64,000 nt of DNA. Source: Pseudomonas sp. DG56-2. GTDB lineage: Bacteria > Pseudomonadota > Gammaproteobacteria > Pseudomonadales > Pseudomonadaceae. The notes below the pieces were generated by a model that saw only the letters and a program-made list of their open reading frames with translations, was not told where the DNA came from and made no database searches. Position numbers and translations under genes: made by a program. This document shows, piece by piece, positions 30,336 through 40,651 of this stretch. Position 1 is the stretch's first letter. Every line of letters begins with the position of its first letter. The stretch spans positions 4,728,501 to 4,792,500 of the forward strand of contig NZ_CP032311.1 of NCBI RefSeq assembly GCF_004803755.1, written 5' to 3'.

Positions 30336-31793
30336 TCAGAGCAGCACCACATCGTATTGTTCCTGGGAGTACATTGACTCGACCTGGAAACGAATGGTTC
30401 GACCAATGAAGGTCTCAAGCTCGGCGACGTTGCCCGACTCTTCATCGAGCAGCCTGTCGACTACCTTCTGATTGGCCAGCACTCTATAGCCTTCAGCCTG
30501 ATAGGCCCTGGCCTCGCGGAGGATCTCGCGGAAAATCTCGTAACAAACTGTCTCCGGAGTTTTCAACTTGCCCCGCCCCTGGCAGCAATGGCATGGCTCG
30601 CACAGAACCTGCTCGAGGCTTTCGCGGGTACGCTTACGGGTCATCTGCACCAGGCCAAGTTCGGTGATACCGATGATGTTGGTCTTGGCGTGGTCGCGCT
30701 CCAATTGCTTTTCCAGGGTCCGCAACACCTGGCGCTGGTGCTCTTCATCTTCCATGTCGATGAAATCGATGATGATGATGCCGCCTATGTTGCGCAGGCG
30801 CAGCTGGCGGGCAATGGCGGTGGCGGCTTCGAGGTTGGTCTTGAAAATGGTCTCTTCAAGGTTGCGGTGGCCGACGAACGCCCCGGTATTGACGTCGATG
30901 GTGGTCATCGCTTCTGCCGGGTCTACCACCAGATAACCGCCTGACTTGAGCGGTACCTTGCGGTCCAGCGCACGCTGAATTTCATCTTCGACGCCATACA
31001 GGTCGAAAATCGGCCGTTCGCCTGGATAGTGCTCGAGGCGATCGGCAATTTCGGGCATCAATTCGCCGACGAACTGCGTGGTTTTCTGGAAGGTTTCCCG
31101 GGAATCAATCCGGATTTTCTCAATTTTCGGGTTGACCAGATCGCGCAGGGTTCGCAACGCCAGACCGAGGTCTTCATAGATTTCCGTTGGTGCCCCAACC
31201 GTCTTGATCTGCGCACCGATCTGATCCCAAAGCCTGCGCAGATAACGAATATCCATGAGAATTTCATCAGCGCCCGCCCCTTCTGCCGCCGTACGCAGAA
31301 TAAAACCGCCGGCATCCTGGATGTTTTCCTGGGCAACGCAATCGGTCACTACCTGCTTGAGTCGCTCGCGCTCGGCTTCGTCTTCGATCTTCAGGGAAAT
31401 ACCGACGTGACTGGTACGCGGCATGTACACCAAGTAACGCGAGGGGATCGACAACTGGGTGGTCAGCCGTGCGCCCTTGGAGCCAATCGGGTCTTTGGTG
31501 ACCTGCACTACCAGGCTCTGGCCTTCATGCACCAATGCGCTGATGCTTTCCACAGACGACCCTTCGCGCTGGGAAATCTCCGATGCGTGAATGAACGCTG
31601 CGCGATCCAGGCCAATATCGACAAACGCCGCCTGCATTCCAGGCAACACGCGAACCACCTTACCTTTATAGATATTGCCGACGATACCGCGCCGTTGCGT
31701 ACGCTCGACATGCACCTCTTGAAGAACACCGTTCTCCACCACCGCCACGCGTGATTCCATCGGTGTGATATTGATCAGAATCTCTTCACTCAT
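30336..31793 (-). CDS. rng: ribonuclease G
   Basis: 485 residues, RNase E/G family without the RNase E scaffold. An S1 domain lies at about 38-120 (GIVGNIYKGKVVRVLPGMQA), the catalytic aspartates in IDVNTGAFVG and IIIDFIDMED, and the zinc-link CEPCHCCQGRG near residue 405. Matures the 16S rRNA 5' end and turns over some mRNAs. Between maf and yhdP as in E. coli. Confidence 0.97.
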   Translation of the reverse strand: MSEEILINITPMESRVAVVENGVLQEVHVERTQRRGIVGNIYKGKVVRVLPGMQAAFVDIGLDRAAFIHASEISQREGSSVESISALVHEGQSLVVQVTKDPIGSKGARLTTQLSIPSRYLVYMPRTSHVGISLKIEDEAERERLKQVVTDCVAQENIQDAGGFILRTAAEGAGADEILMDIRYLRRLWDQIGAQIKTVGAPTEIYEDLGLALRTLRDLVNPKIEKIRIDSRETFQKTTQFVGELMPEIADRLEHYPGERPIFDLYGVEDEIQRALDRKVPLKSGGYLVVDPAEAMTTIDVNTGAFVGHRNLEETIFKTNLEAATAIARQLRLRNIGGIIIIDFIDMEDEEHQRQVLRTLEKQLERDHAKTNIIGITELGLVQMTRKRTRESLEQVLCEPCHCCQGRGKLKTPETVCYEIFREILREARAYQAEGYRVLANQKVVDRLLDEESGNVAELETFIGRTIRFQVESMYSQEQYDVVLL

Positions 31794-31869
31794 GGCAGGC
31801 TCTCGTCAAAGGACTTCAGTAATGATGGATCGCTCTGAGGCGACTGGCTAGCAACGGCATTGTCCTCAA

Positions 31870-32475
31870 TCAACGGGCCGACAACGACTGCCAACAAGGA
31901 ATGGCGAATTGCCCCAGCAATGCGGCGGTTTCACTCAGCGGCAAACCCACCACTGCCGAATAACTGCCTTCTATGCGCTCAACGAATATCGCACCCAGGC
32001 CCTGGATGGCATAGGCTCCGGCTTTATCCATGGATTCGCCGCTGGCCCAATAGGCTTCGGCCTCCTGCCTGGAGATCGTGCGAAAACGTACCAGGCTGGC
32101 GACGCAAACACTCAGGCAGCGCTGTTGGTCTGCCAATGCAACAGCCGTCAGCACCTGGTGCTCGCGCCCGGAAAGCGAGAGCAGCATCGCCAAGGCGTCG
32201 TCGCGGTCGACAGGCTTGCCCAGGATCTGGCCATCGAGGACTACGGCGGTGTCTGCACCCAGCACCGCCAGGTGAGCACTCGTGTCCATTGGCGGCAGAG
32301 CGGCCAGTCCGGCCTTAGCCTTGGCTACGGCCAGGCGCTCGACGTATGCGGGTGCCGCCTCATCGGGCAGCGGACTTTCGTCCACCGCCGCACTAAGAGT
32401 AGTGAAGGGTACGCCGATCTGGGTCAGCAACTCGCGGCGGCGGGGTGAACCGGAGGCCAGGTACAGCTGGGTCAT
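31870..32475 (-). CDS. Maf-family nucleoside triphosphate pyrophosphatase (YhdE type)
   Basis: 201 residues. Starts [20 protein letters not shown], the Maf signature; [16 protein letters not shown] and [13 protein letters not shown] are also typical. Position between mreD and rng matches E. coli yhdE, which removes dTTP, UTP and modified pyrimidine triphosphates. Substrate class is inferred from synteny. Confidence 0.92.
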   Translation of the reverse strand: MTQLYLASGSPRRRELLTQIGVPFTTLSAAVDESPLPDEAAPAYVERLAVAKAKAGLAALPPMDTSAHLAVLGADTAVVLDGQILGKPVDRDDALAMLLSLSGREHQVLTAVALADQQRCLSVCVASLVRFRTISRQEAEAYWASGESMDKAGAYAIQGLGAIFVERIEGSYSAVVGLPLSETAALLGQFAIPCWQSLSAR

Positions 32476-32509
32476 CGTGACTTCTCCCTGTCAACGTCGG
32501 GAAGCGGGC

Positions 32510-32998
32510 TCAGTTGATGCTCAGACGCAGTCGCAGTCCGCGCAGGGCAAAGCTGATCCACGGCCATAGCAAGGCACTGATGACCGCCGACCAGATCAGG
32601 GCAAGCGTCGGCAGACGGTTGCCGGTAAGTGCGCTCAACCATAGCTGTACCAGTTGGGCCAGACCGAAGATCACCAGGATCACCAGGCTCTGTTGCCACA
32701 TCGGGAACATCCGCAGGCGCTGTTGCAAGGTCAGCACCAGGAAAGTAATCAGGGTCAGTACCAGCGCGTTCTGCCCCAGCAAGGTGCCGTACAGCACATC
32801 TTCGGCAAGTCCCAGAAAAAAGGCTGTGGTCATGCCGACTTTATGCGGCAGGGCCAGGGTCCAGAACGCCAGCAACAGTGCCAGCCACATGGGGCGGAAG
32901 ACTTCCATGAACTGCGGCAATGGCGAAACGCTGAGCAACAGGCCCAACACAAACGTTAGCCAGACCACCCAGCCGTTACGGCTGCGAGTACTCACCAT
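32510..32998 (-). CDS. mreD: rod-shape protein MreD
   Basis: 162 residues, five to six hydrophobic segments (WVVWLTFVLGLLLSVSPLP; LVLTLITFLVLTL). Integral part of the Rod complex with MreC, RodA and PBP2. The start shares a base with the mreC stop (32998). Confidence 0.93.
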   Translation of the reverse strand: MVSTRSRNGWVVWLTFVLGLLLSVSPLPQFMEVFRPMWLALLLAFWTLALPHKVGMTTAFFLGLAEDVLYGTLLGQNALVLTLITFLVLTLQQRLRMFPMWQQSLVILVIFGLAQLVQLWLSALTGNRLPTLALIWSAVISALLWPWISFALRGLRLRLSIN

Positions 32999-34050
32999 CA
33001 GTGTCTCTCCGGGGTAGGTGTCGGGGCAGTTGCGGCCGGAGTTGTCGCCGGTGCGGGCGCTACGCCTGGTGCCTGGCCGTTGCTAACAGGCGCTGCTGGC
33101 GTTGTGCCGGCCGCCGGAGCAGGTGCTGTAGCAGCGCCGGGCTGTGCAGCATCACCACTACCCGGCAAGCCTTGGCGATCCGCTGCCTCCTGAGCCATGG
33201 CGGCATCGGCGGCACGCTGCTCGGGGGTACGGCTGTCGGTGAACACCAGCAGCAAGTAACGGCTGCGATTGAGTGCTGCAGTCGGCACAGCCCGGACGAT
33301 GGCGAACGGCTGGCCGGAGTCGTGGATGACTTCTCTTACCGTGGCCACCGGATAACCGGCTGGGAAGCGCTGCCCGAGGCCGGAGCTGACCAACAGGTCG
33401 CCTTCCTTGATGTCGGCAGTGTCAGCGACATGCCGCAGTTCCAGGCGCTCGGGATTACCCGTGCCGCTGGCAATTGCGCGCAAGCCGTTACGGTTCACCT
33501 GCACCGGGATACTGTGGGTGGTGTCGGTGAGCAGCAATACACGCGCGGTGTAGGGCATCAACTCGACCACCTGCCCCATCAAGCCCCGGGCATCGAGGAC
33601 GGGCTGCCCCAACACCACGCCGTCCCGCTCGCCCTTGTTGATCAGGATGCGGTGCGTGAACGGATTGGGATCGACACCGATCAGCTCGGCGACTTCGACT
33701 TTCTCATTGACCAATGCTGAGGAGTTGAGCAGTTCGCGCAGGCGCACGTTCTGCTCGGTAAGGGCGGCGAGTTTCTGTACGCGCCCTTGCATCAGCAAGG
33801 CTTCGGTCTTGAGTTTTTCGTTTTCGGCGACCAGCTCCGTGCGGCTGCCAAACTGGCTGGCGATACCCTGCCACAGGCTCTGCGGCAAGTCGGTGATGTG
33901 ATAGGACTCCATCAACACCAGACCCATCTGGCTGCGTACGGGCTTGAGCAACGGGAAGCGCGCATCGACCACCATCAAGGTGATAGACATCACAACCAGC
34001 ACGAGCAGGTGCACGCCCAGCGAAGGGCCCTTGGCGAAAAGCGGTTTAAT
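32998..34050 (-). CDS. mreC: rod-shape protein MreC, probable AUU start
   Basis: About 350 residues if translation starts at ATT 34050, or 338 from GTG 34014. One membrane helix (LLVLVVMSITLMVVDA) precedes a coiled coil (TELVAENEKLKTEALLMQGR) and the MreC beta domain (VELIGVDPNPFTHRILINKG). A ~70-residue Pro/Ala/Thr-rich tail closes the protein. GAGGAG lies six bases before ATT. The GTG has no ribosome site and would drop the basic residues KPLFAKGPSLG that precede the helix. No ATG, GTG or TTG occurs between the in-frame stop at 34075-34077 and 34014. Confidence 0.9.
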   Translation of the reverse strand: MKPLFAKGPSLGVHLLVLVVMSITLMVVDARFPLLKPVRSQMGLVLMESYHITDLPQSLWQGIASQFGSRTELVAENEKLKTEALLMQGRVQKLAALTEQNVRLRELLNSSALVNEKVEVAELIGVDPNPFTHRILINKGERDGVVLGQPVLDARGLMGQVVELMPYTARVLLLTDTTHSIPVQVNRNGLRAIASGTGNPERLELRHVADTADIKEGDLLVSSGLGQRFPAGYPVATVREVIHDSGQPFAIVRAVPTAALNRSRYLLLVFTDSRTPEQRAADAAMAQEAADRQGLPGSGDAAQPGAATAPAPAAGTTPAAPVSNGQAPGVAPAPATTPAATAPTPTPERH

Positions 34051-34158
34051 AAGCCGCTCCTCGTGGAAGACGATTCAAGAGGTCATTCATACGGCAAAGC
34101 ACCGGCCTGCTTGCGGATTGACAGAAAATGACGCCCACGCGGACGTCAGCCCAGCACA

Positions 34159-34187
34159 TACAGGTAGCACTGTGGGCACTACCTGTA
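34159..34187. other. stem-loop between mreB and mreC
   Basis: TACAGGTAG-11-CTACCTGTA, a perfect 9-base inverted repeat in the 166-base mreB-mreC gap. No T-run on the minus strand. It could be a processing or attenuation hairpin that sets the MreB:MreC ratio. Confidence 0.5.
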
Positions 34188-34216
34188 AACCGGGCGGCAT
34201 GTTTACTGCAGCCAGC

Positions 34217-35266
<1,050 letters not shown>

Positions 35267-35457
35267 CTAGGCAACGCGTGGGTAAAAAAGTGCGGCAAAC
35301 TCTAACAACGGCGGGGATTTTGGGCAAGGCGCCAATATGTTAAATTGGCAGTTTTTCCGAGCAAGCCAGCGCACAATCGCGGCCTTATGACCGTAAATCC
35401 GCCAGCATGTTCCTCATCGCGGACCAAATCCGTTTTTTGTTTCCCCAGGAGATCCCC

Positions 35458-35745
35458 ATGGCGCTTGAACGCTGCGACGTGGAAAAGATCGCTCATCTAG
35501 CCCGACTGGGCCTGAATGAAGCCGATCTACCACGCACTACCGATGCCTTGAACAGTATTCTGGGACTGGTCGACCAGATGCAAGCAGTCGACACCACTGG
35601 CATCGAGCCACTGGCGCATCCGCTGGAAGCCAATCAGCGCCTGCGCGCCGATGTGGTAACAGAAAGTAACCATCGAGACAGTTACCAGGCCATCGCCCCG
35701 TCGACGGAAAACGGCCTGTACCTGGTTCCGAAAGTCATCGAGTAA
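35458..35745 (+). CDS. gatC: aspartyl/glutamyl-tRNA amidotransferase subunit C
   Basis: 95 residues from ATG 35458 (AGGAG upstream; the frame is open from 35407 but the extension is not family-like). [18 protein letters not shown] and the C-terminal [16 protein letters not shown] are typical. GatC wraps GatA and GatB in the amidotransferase that forms Gln-tRNA(Gln)/Asn-tRNA(Asn) from misacylated tRNA. Confidence 0.95.
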   Translation: MALERCDVEKIAHLARLGLNEADLPRTTDALNSILGLVDQMQAVDTTGIEPLAHPLEANQRLRADVVTESNHRDSYQAIAPSTENGLYLVPKVIE

Positions 35746-35761
35746 GGGAATAGAGCCTGCC

Positions 35762-37213
35762 ATGCATCAACTGACCCTGGCCGAGATCGCCCGCGGACTC
35801 GCCGACAAGAGCTTCTCCTCCGAAGAGCTGACCCGCACCCTGCTGGCGCGGATCAACCAGCTCGACCCACAACTGAACAGTTTCATCAGTGTCACCGAAG
35901 AGCTGGCCATCAGTCAGGCTCGTGCGGCTGATGCCCGCCGTGCGGCGGGCGACAATGGCCCTCTGCTCGGCGCGCCAATCGCCCACAAAGACCTGTTCTG
36001 CACCCAAGGGATCCGCACCAGCTGTGGCTCGAAGATGCTCGACAACTTCAAGGCACCTTATGACGCCACCGTCGTCAGCAAGCTGGCCGAAGCCGGCACA
36101 GTGACCCTTGGCAAGACCAACATGGACGAGTTCGCCATGGGTTCGGCAAACGAATCCAGCCATTACGGCGCGGTGAAGAACCCATGGAACCTGGAGCACG
36201 TACCGGGCGGCTCGTCCGGCGGTTCGGCCGCGGCTGTGGCTGCGCGCCTGCTGCCGGCGACTACCGGCACTGATACCGGCGGATCTATCCGACAGCCGGC
36301 TGCGCTGACCAGCCTCACAGGCCTGAAACCGACATACGGTCGTGTTTCACGCTGGGGCATGATCGCCTACGCATCCAGTCTCGACCAGGGCGGCCCGCTT
36401 GCTCGCACTGCCGAAGACTGCGCACTGATGCTGCAAGGCATGGCCGGTTTCGACGCCAAGGACTCCACGTGCATCGATGAGCCGGTACCCGACTACAGCG
36501 CCGTCCTGAACGGCTCGCTCGAAGGCCTGCGCATCGGCCTGCCGAAGGAGTACTTCGGAGCGGGCCTGGACCCACGTATCGCCGACCTGATCCAGGCCAG
36601 CGTCAAGGAGCTGGAAAAGCTCGGTGCCGTGGTCAAGGAAATCAGCCTGCCGAACATGCAGCACGGGATTCCGGCCTACTACGTCATCGCCCCTGCCGAA
36701 GCTTCGTCCAACCTGTCGCGTTTCGACGGCGTACGTTTCGGCTACCGCTGTGAGAACCCGGCTGACCTGACCGACCTGTACAAACGCTCCCGAGGCGAAG
36801 GCTTCGGCCCCGAAGTACAGCGTCGCATCATGGTGGGTGCCTATGCGCTCTCGGCCGGCTACTACGACGCGTATTACCTGCAAGCGCAGAAAATCCGCCG
36901 CCTGATCAAGAACGACTTCATGACAGCGTTCAACGACGTCGACGTGATTCTCGGCCCGACCACGCCAAACCTGGCCTGGAAGATCGGCGCCAAGAACAAC
37001 GACCCGGTCGCTGCGTACCTGGAAGACGTCTACACCATCACCGCCAACCTGGCGGGCCTGCCGGGCCTGTCCATGCCAGCCGGTTTTGTCGATGGTCTGC
37101 CGGTCGGCGTGCAGCTGCTCGCCCCGTATTTCCAGGAAGGCCGCCTGCTCAACGTCGCGCACCGCTATCAGCAAGTGACTGATTGGCACACCCGCGCACC
37201 TAACGGCTTCTGA
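35762..37213 (+). CDS. gatA: aspartyl/glutamyl-tRNA amidotransferase subunit A
   Basis: 483 residues, amidase-signature enzyme that releases ammonia from glutamine for the GatB site. The Ser-cisSer-Lys triad is K76 ([10 protein letters not shown]), S151 (GGSSGGSAA) and S175 ([11 protein letters not shown]). Sixteen bases after gatC and eleven before gatB. Confidence 0.97.
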   Translation: MHQLTLAEIARGLADKSFSSEELTRTLLARINQLDPQLNSFISVTEELAISQARAADARRAAGDNGPLLGAPIAHKDLFCTQGIRTSCGSKMLDNFKAPYDATVVSKLAEAGTVTLGKTNMDEFAMGSANESSHYGAVKNPWNLEHVPGGSSGGSAAAVAARLLPATTGTDTGGSIRQPAALTSLTGLKPTYGRVSRWGMIAYASSLDQGGPLARTAEDCALMLQGMAGFDAKDSTCIDEPVPDYSAVLNGSLEGLRIGLPKEYFGAGLDPRIADLIQASVKELEKLGAVVKEISLPNMQHGIPAYYVIAPAEASSNLSRFDGVRFGYRCENPADLTDLYKRSRGEGFGPEVQRRIMVGAYALSAGYYDAYYLQAQKIRRLIKNDFMTAFNDVDVILGPTTPNLAWKIGAKNNDPVAAYLEDVYTITANLAGLPGLSMPAGFVDGLPVGVQLLAPYFQEGRLLNVAHRYQQVTDWHTRAPNGF

Positions 37214-37224
37214 GGGATCACCAC

Positions 37225-38670
37225 ATGCAATGGGAAGTTGTCATCGGGCTGGAGATTCACACCCAGCTCGCCACCCAGTCGAAGATTTTCTCCGGCAGCG
37301 CCACCACCTTCGGTTCCGAACCGAACACCCAGGCCAGCCTGATCGACCTGGGCATGCCCGGCGTACTGCCGGTGCTCAACCAGGAAGCTGTGCGTATGGC
37401 CTGCATGTTCGGTCTGGCGATTGACGCCGAGATCGGTCATCACAACGTCTTCGCGCGCAAGAACTACTTCTACCCTGATTTGCCCAAGGGCTACCAGATC
37501 AGCCAGATGGAGCTGCCGATTGTCGGCAAGGGCCACTTGGACATCGCCCTTGAAGACGGCACCGTCAAGCGTATCGGCATTACCCGCGCGCACCTGGAAG
37601 AAGACGCCGGCAAAAGCCTGCACGAAGATTTCAGCGGCTCCACCGGTATCGACCTGAACCGTGCCGGCACCCCGTTGCTCGAAATCGTTTCCGAACCGGA
37701 GATGAGCAGCGCCAAGGAAGCGGTCGCCTACGTCAAGGCTATCCACGCCCTGGTCCGTTATCTGGGCATCTGCGACGGGAACATGGCTGAAGGTTCGCTG
37801 CGTTGCGACTGCAACGTTTCGATCAGACCAAAAGGCCAGGTTGAATTCGGCACCCGCTGCGAGATCAAGAACGTCAACTCGTTCCGCTTCATCGAGCGCG
37901 CGATCAACAGCGAAATCCAGCGCCAGATCGAACTGATCGAAGATGGCGGCAAGGTCGTCCAGGAAACCCGTCTGTACGATCCGAACAAGGACGAGACGCG
38001 CTCCATGCGCAGCAAAGAGGAAGCCAACGACTACCGTTACTTCCCCGATCCGGACCTGCTGCCAGTGGTCATCGAAGGCGCGTTCCTCGACACCATTCGC
38101 GCCACCCTTCCAGAACTGCCACCGCAGAAGCGCGAGCGCTTCCAGAGCCAGTTCGGCCTGTCGGCCTACGACGCCAACGTGCTGGCATCGAGCCGCGAAC
38201 AAGCCGACTACTTCGAGCAGGTAGTGACGGTATGCGGCGACGCCAAACTGGCCGCCAACTGGGTCATGGTCGAGTTGGGCAGCCTGCTCAACAAGCTTGG
38301 CCTGGAAATTGACCAGGCTCCGGTCACTGCAGCGCAGTTGGGCGGCATGCTGCAGCGTATCCTCGACAACACCATCAGCGGCAAGATTGCCAAGGTTGTG
38401 TTCGAGAAGATGGCGGCGGGTGAAGGTGATGCTGACCAGATCATCGAAGCCGAAGGCCTCAAGCAAGTGACTGACAGCGGTGCAATCGAGAAGGTGCTGG
38501 ACGAAATGCTCGCCGCCAATGCCGAGCAGGTCGAACAGTACCGTGCCGCCGATGAAGCCAAGCGCGGCAAGATGTTCGGCTTCTTCGTCGGTCAGGCCAT
38601 GAAAGCCTCCAAGGGCAAGGCCAACCCGCAGCAAGTGAACCAATTGCTCAAAAGCAAGCTCGAAGGGTAA
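37225..38670 (+). CDS. gatB: aspartyl/glutamyl-tRNA amidotransferase subunit B
   Basis: 481 residues. Kinase-like transamidation subunit that activates the misacylated tRNA with ATP. Conserved parts: [48 protein letters not shown] and the C-terminal YqeY-like tail ([13 protein letters not shown]). Completes the gatCAB operon. Confidence 0.97.
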   Translation: MQWEVVIGLEIHTQLATQSKIFSGSATTFGSEPNTQASLIDLGMPGVLPVLNQEAVRMACMFGLAIDAEIGHHNVFARKNYFYPDLPKGYQISQMELPIVGKGHLDIALEDGTVKRIGITRAHLEEDAGKSLHEDFSGSTGIDLNRAGTPLLEIVSEPEMSSAKEAVAYVKAIHALVRYLGICDGNMAEGSLRCDCNVSIRPKGQVEFGTRCEIKNVNSFRFIERAINSEIQRQIELIEDGGKVVQETRLYDPNKDETRSMRSKEEANDYRYFPDPDLLPVVIEGAFLDTIRATLPELPPQKRERFQSQFGLSAYDANVLASSREQADYFEQVVTVCGDAKLAANWVMVELGSLLNKLGLEIDQAPVTAAQLGGMLQRILDNTISGKIAKVVFEKMAAGEGDADQIIEAEGLKQVTDSGAIEKVLDEMLAANAEQVEQYRAADEAKRGKMFGFFVGQAMKASKGKANPQQVNQLLKSKLEG

Positions 38671-38684
38671 TTCGCGTCACCTGC

Positions 38685-38737
38685 TTTTCGCCGACACACC
38701 GGCTCCTACACAGTAGGAGCTGGTGTGCCCGCGAAAG
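38685..38737. repeat. long REP-like inverted repeat after gatB
   Basis: Two arms of about 25 bases, left ending CACACCGGCTCCTAC and right starting GTAGGAGCTGGTGTG, with a three-base loop and few mismatches. Typical of Pseudomonas REP pairs; may protect the gatB transcript end. Confidence 0.75.
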
Positions 38738-38761
38738 CCACCCCACGGAGCATCTGCACAC

Positions 38762-39133
38762 ATGTGGCGTCCCCTCAGCGCACTCGCGCTTTTTACCCTG
38801 CTGGCCGGTTGTGCCAGCCACAATATTGATCCTCGCGGTTACGACAAATCCGGCACTGCCTCCTATTACGGCTCCCGTCACCATGGCAAACGTACTGCCA
38901 GTGGCGAGCCCTTCAATCAAAATGCCATGACCGCGGCCCACCGCAGCTTGCCATTTGGCACCCAGGTCAAGGTCACCAACCTCAACAACGACCGTAGCGT
39001 AATTGTGCGCATCAATGACCGCGGCCCCCATACCCGCGGGCGATTGATTGACCTGTCACGGGCTGCCGCAGAAAAACTGGGCATGATCCGTAGCGGAACG
39101 GCGCGTGTACGGGTACAAAGTCTCAGCGACTGA
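38762..39133 (+). CDS. small RlpA-like septal-ring lipoprotein
   Basis: 123 residues. A lipoprotein signal ends LAGC at about residue 17. A double-psi beta-barrel follows: GTASYYGSRHHGKRTASGEP, AMTAAHRSLPFGTQVKV, VRINDRGPHTRGRLIDLS. RlpA proteins cleave peptide-free glycan strands; the Asp in INDRGP is in the catalytic position. It lacks the C-terminal SPOR domain of full RlpA. ATG 38762 is chosen over an upstream ATG at 38723 that would lie inside the repeat and hide the signal. Confidence 0.88.
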   Translation: MWRPLSALALFTLLAGCASHNIDPRGYDKSGTASYYGSRHHGKRTASGEPFNQNAMTAAHRSLPFGTQVKVTNLNNDRSVIVRINDRGPHTRGRLIDLSRAAAEKLGMIRSGTARVRVQSLSD

Positions 39134-39153
39134 CGCTGTTACGGAGCACGATC

Positions 39154-40239
39154 ATTTTCGACCTGGCCGCCTTACCCACCTTCAGCCTGCTGCAACTGGC
39201 GGTAGGCTTGCTGTTGCTCATCACCGGCGCCGAACTGCTGGTACGTTCGGCCCTGCGTCTGGCCGCCAGCCTGCAGGTTCGCCCACTGATCATCGGCTTG
39301 AGCCTGGTAGCCTTCGGCAGCAGTGCGCCGCAGCTGACGGTCAGCCTGCAGGCAGCCTACACCGGGGCCCCAGACGTGGCGGTGGGCAGCGTAATTGGCA
39401 GCAACATTTTCAACATCCTGGTCATCCTCGGCCTCGCAGCCCTGATCATCCCACTTCGAGTCTCGCGCCAACTGGTGCGCCTGGATATACCGCTGATGAT
39501 CGGCGCCAGCCTGCTGGTCTACCTGCTGGCACTCAATGAATTGCTTGGCCGACTCGAGGGGATGTTGCTGTTACTGGCCTTGGTCGCCTATCTGGCGGTG
39601 CTTTGGCATCAGTCGCGTCACTATGCACGCACCTTCCCTGCTCCCGGCCCACGCCCGCAGCAAGACGGCGGGTTTTGGCTTACCAGCCTGTTGATGATGC
39701 TTGCCGGGTTGGGCTTGTTGAGTGTGGCCGGCCATTTGCTGCTGGAAGCCGCTGTCGAAGTTGCCAGCGACCTGGGGCTGTCTGAACGCGTAATCGGCCT
39801 GACAGTCGTTGCGGTCTGCACTTCTCTACCGGAGTTGGCCACCTCGCTGATTGCCGCACTGCGCGGCGAGCGGGAAATTGCCGTGGGCAACGTGATTGGC
39901 AGCAATTTGTTCAACCTCCTGGGAGTGCTCGGCCTTACCGCCCTGCTGGCCCCTGAGCCGCTGTCCATCTCCCCTAACGCCCTGGATTTCGACCTGCCGG
40001 TAATGCTTGGCGTCGCCGCCTTGAGCCTACCAGTGTTCTACTCGGGCTATCGCGTGACCCGCGCCGAAGGTCTGGTGTTTCTTGGCTTGTACCTGGCTTA
40101 TGGTTTGCACGTGGTGGCCTTCACCACGGGCATGCCATTGGCCACCCGCTTGGAAAAACTGATGCTGTTCTATGCGCTGCCTGCACTAGGCGCGCTCTTG
40201 CTGTATACCACCCTGCGCGCCTGGCGCCGCCAACACTAA
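39154..40239 (+). CDS. CaCA-family calcium/sodium antiporter, probable AUU start
   Basis: About 361 residues if started at ATT 39154; 343 from TTG 39208. The two alpha-repeats are VAFGSSAPQLTVSLQAA and VAVCTSLPELATSLIAA, each followed by GSVIGSNIFN / GNVIGSNLFN, diagnostic of the CaCA (YrbG-like) family with ~10 helices. The TTG lies inside the first helix (LLQLAVGLLLLITGAELLV) and has no ribosome site. GGAG at 39143-39146 is seven bases before ATT. No ATG, GTG or TTG exists between the in-frame stop 39091-39093 and 39208. Confidence 0.88.
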   Translation: MFDLAALPTFSLLQLAVGLLLLITGAELLVRSALRLAASLQVRPLIIGLSLVAFGSSAPQLTVSLQAAYTGAPDVAVGSVIGSNIFNILVILGLAALIIPLRVSRQLVRLDIPLMIGASLLVYLLALNELLGRLEGMLLLLALVAYLAVLWHQSRHYARTFPAPGPRPQQDGGFWLTSLLMMLAGLGLLSVAGHLLLEAAVEVASDLGLSERVIGLTVVAVCTSLPELATSLIAALRGEREIAVGNVIGSNLFNLLGVLGLTALLAPEPLSISPNALDFDLPVMLGVAALSLPVFYSGYRVTRAEGLVFLGLYLAYGLHVVAFTTGMPLATRLEKLMLFYALPALGALLLYTTLRAWRRQH

Positions 40240-40249
40240 GGAAAACAAG

Positions 40250-40627
40250 ATGGGCGACAACACCAAAACCGGCGAGCAGGTCCGCCGCCAAGTCATGGGC
40301 GACACCTTTGTCGACCGTGCACTGGGAAATGCCACAGCGTTCACCCAGCCGCTACAGGACTTCGTCAACGAACATGCCTGGGGCAGTGTATGGAGCCGTG
40401 AAGGTTTGCCGTTGAAAACCCGCAGCCTGATTACCCTGGCTGCGCTGACAGCACTTAAATGCCCACAGGAACTCAAGGGCCACGTACGCGGCGCCTTGAA
40501 CAATGGTTGCAGTGTCGAAGAGATTCGTGAAGCGTTGCTGCATTGCGCAGTGTATGCCGGTGTTCCGGCGGCAATCGACGCGTTTCGCGCCGCCCAGGAA
40601 GTGATCGATAGCTACCAGAACAGCTGA
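40250..40627 (+). CDS. carboxymuconolactone decarboxylase family protein
   Basis: 125 residues, AhpD/CMD fold. LPLKTRSLITLAALTALKCPQEL and LNNGCSVEEIREALLHCAVYAGVP are close to PcaC, but no pca genes are near and the AhpD CxxC pair is absent (single Cys positions only). Could be a decarboxylase or an antioxidant-type relative. It follows the antiporter by ten bases and is probably co-transcribed. Confidence 0.85.
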   Translation: MGDNTKTGEQVRRQVMGDTFVDRALGNATAFTQPLQDFVNEHAWGSVWSREGLPLKTRSLITLAALTALKCPQELKGHVRGALNNGCSVEEIREALLHCAVYAGVPAAIDAFRAAQEVIDSYQNS

Positions 40628-40651
40628 TCGATCACCTCCAGGCACAGGTCG

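Noticed and set aside
40250..40627. Reading the CMD-family gene as pcaC of protocatechuate degradation
   Set aside because: No pca neighbours, and the family is broad; only the family name is supported.
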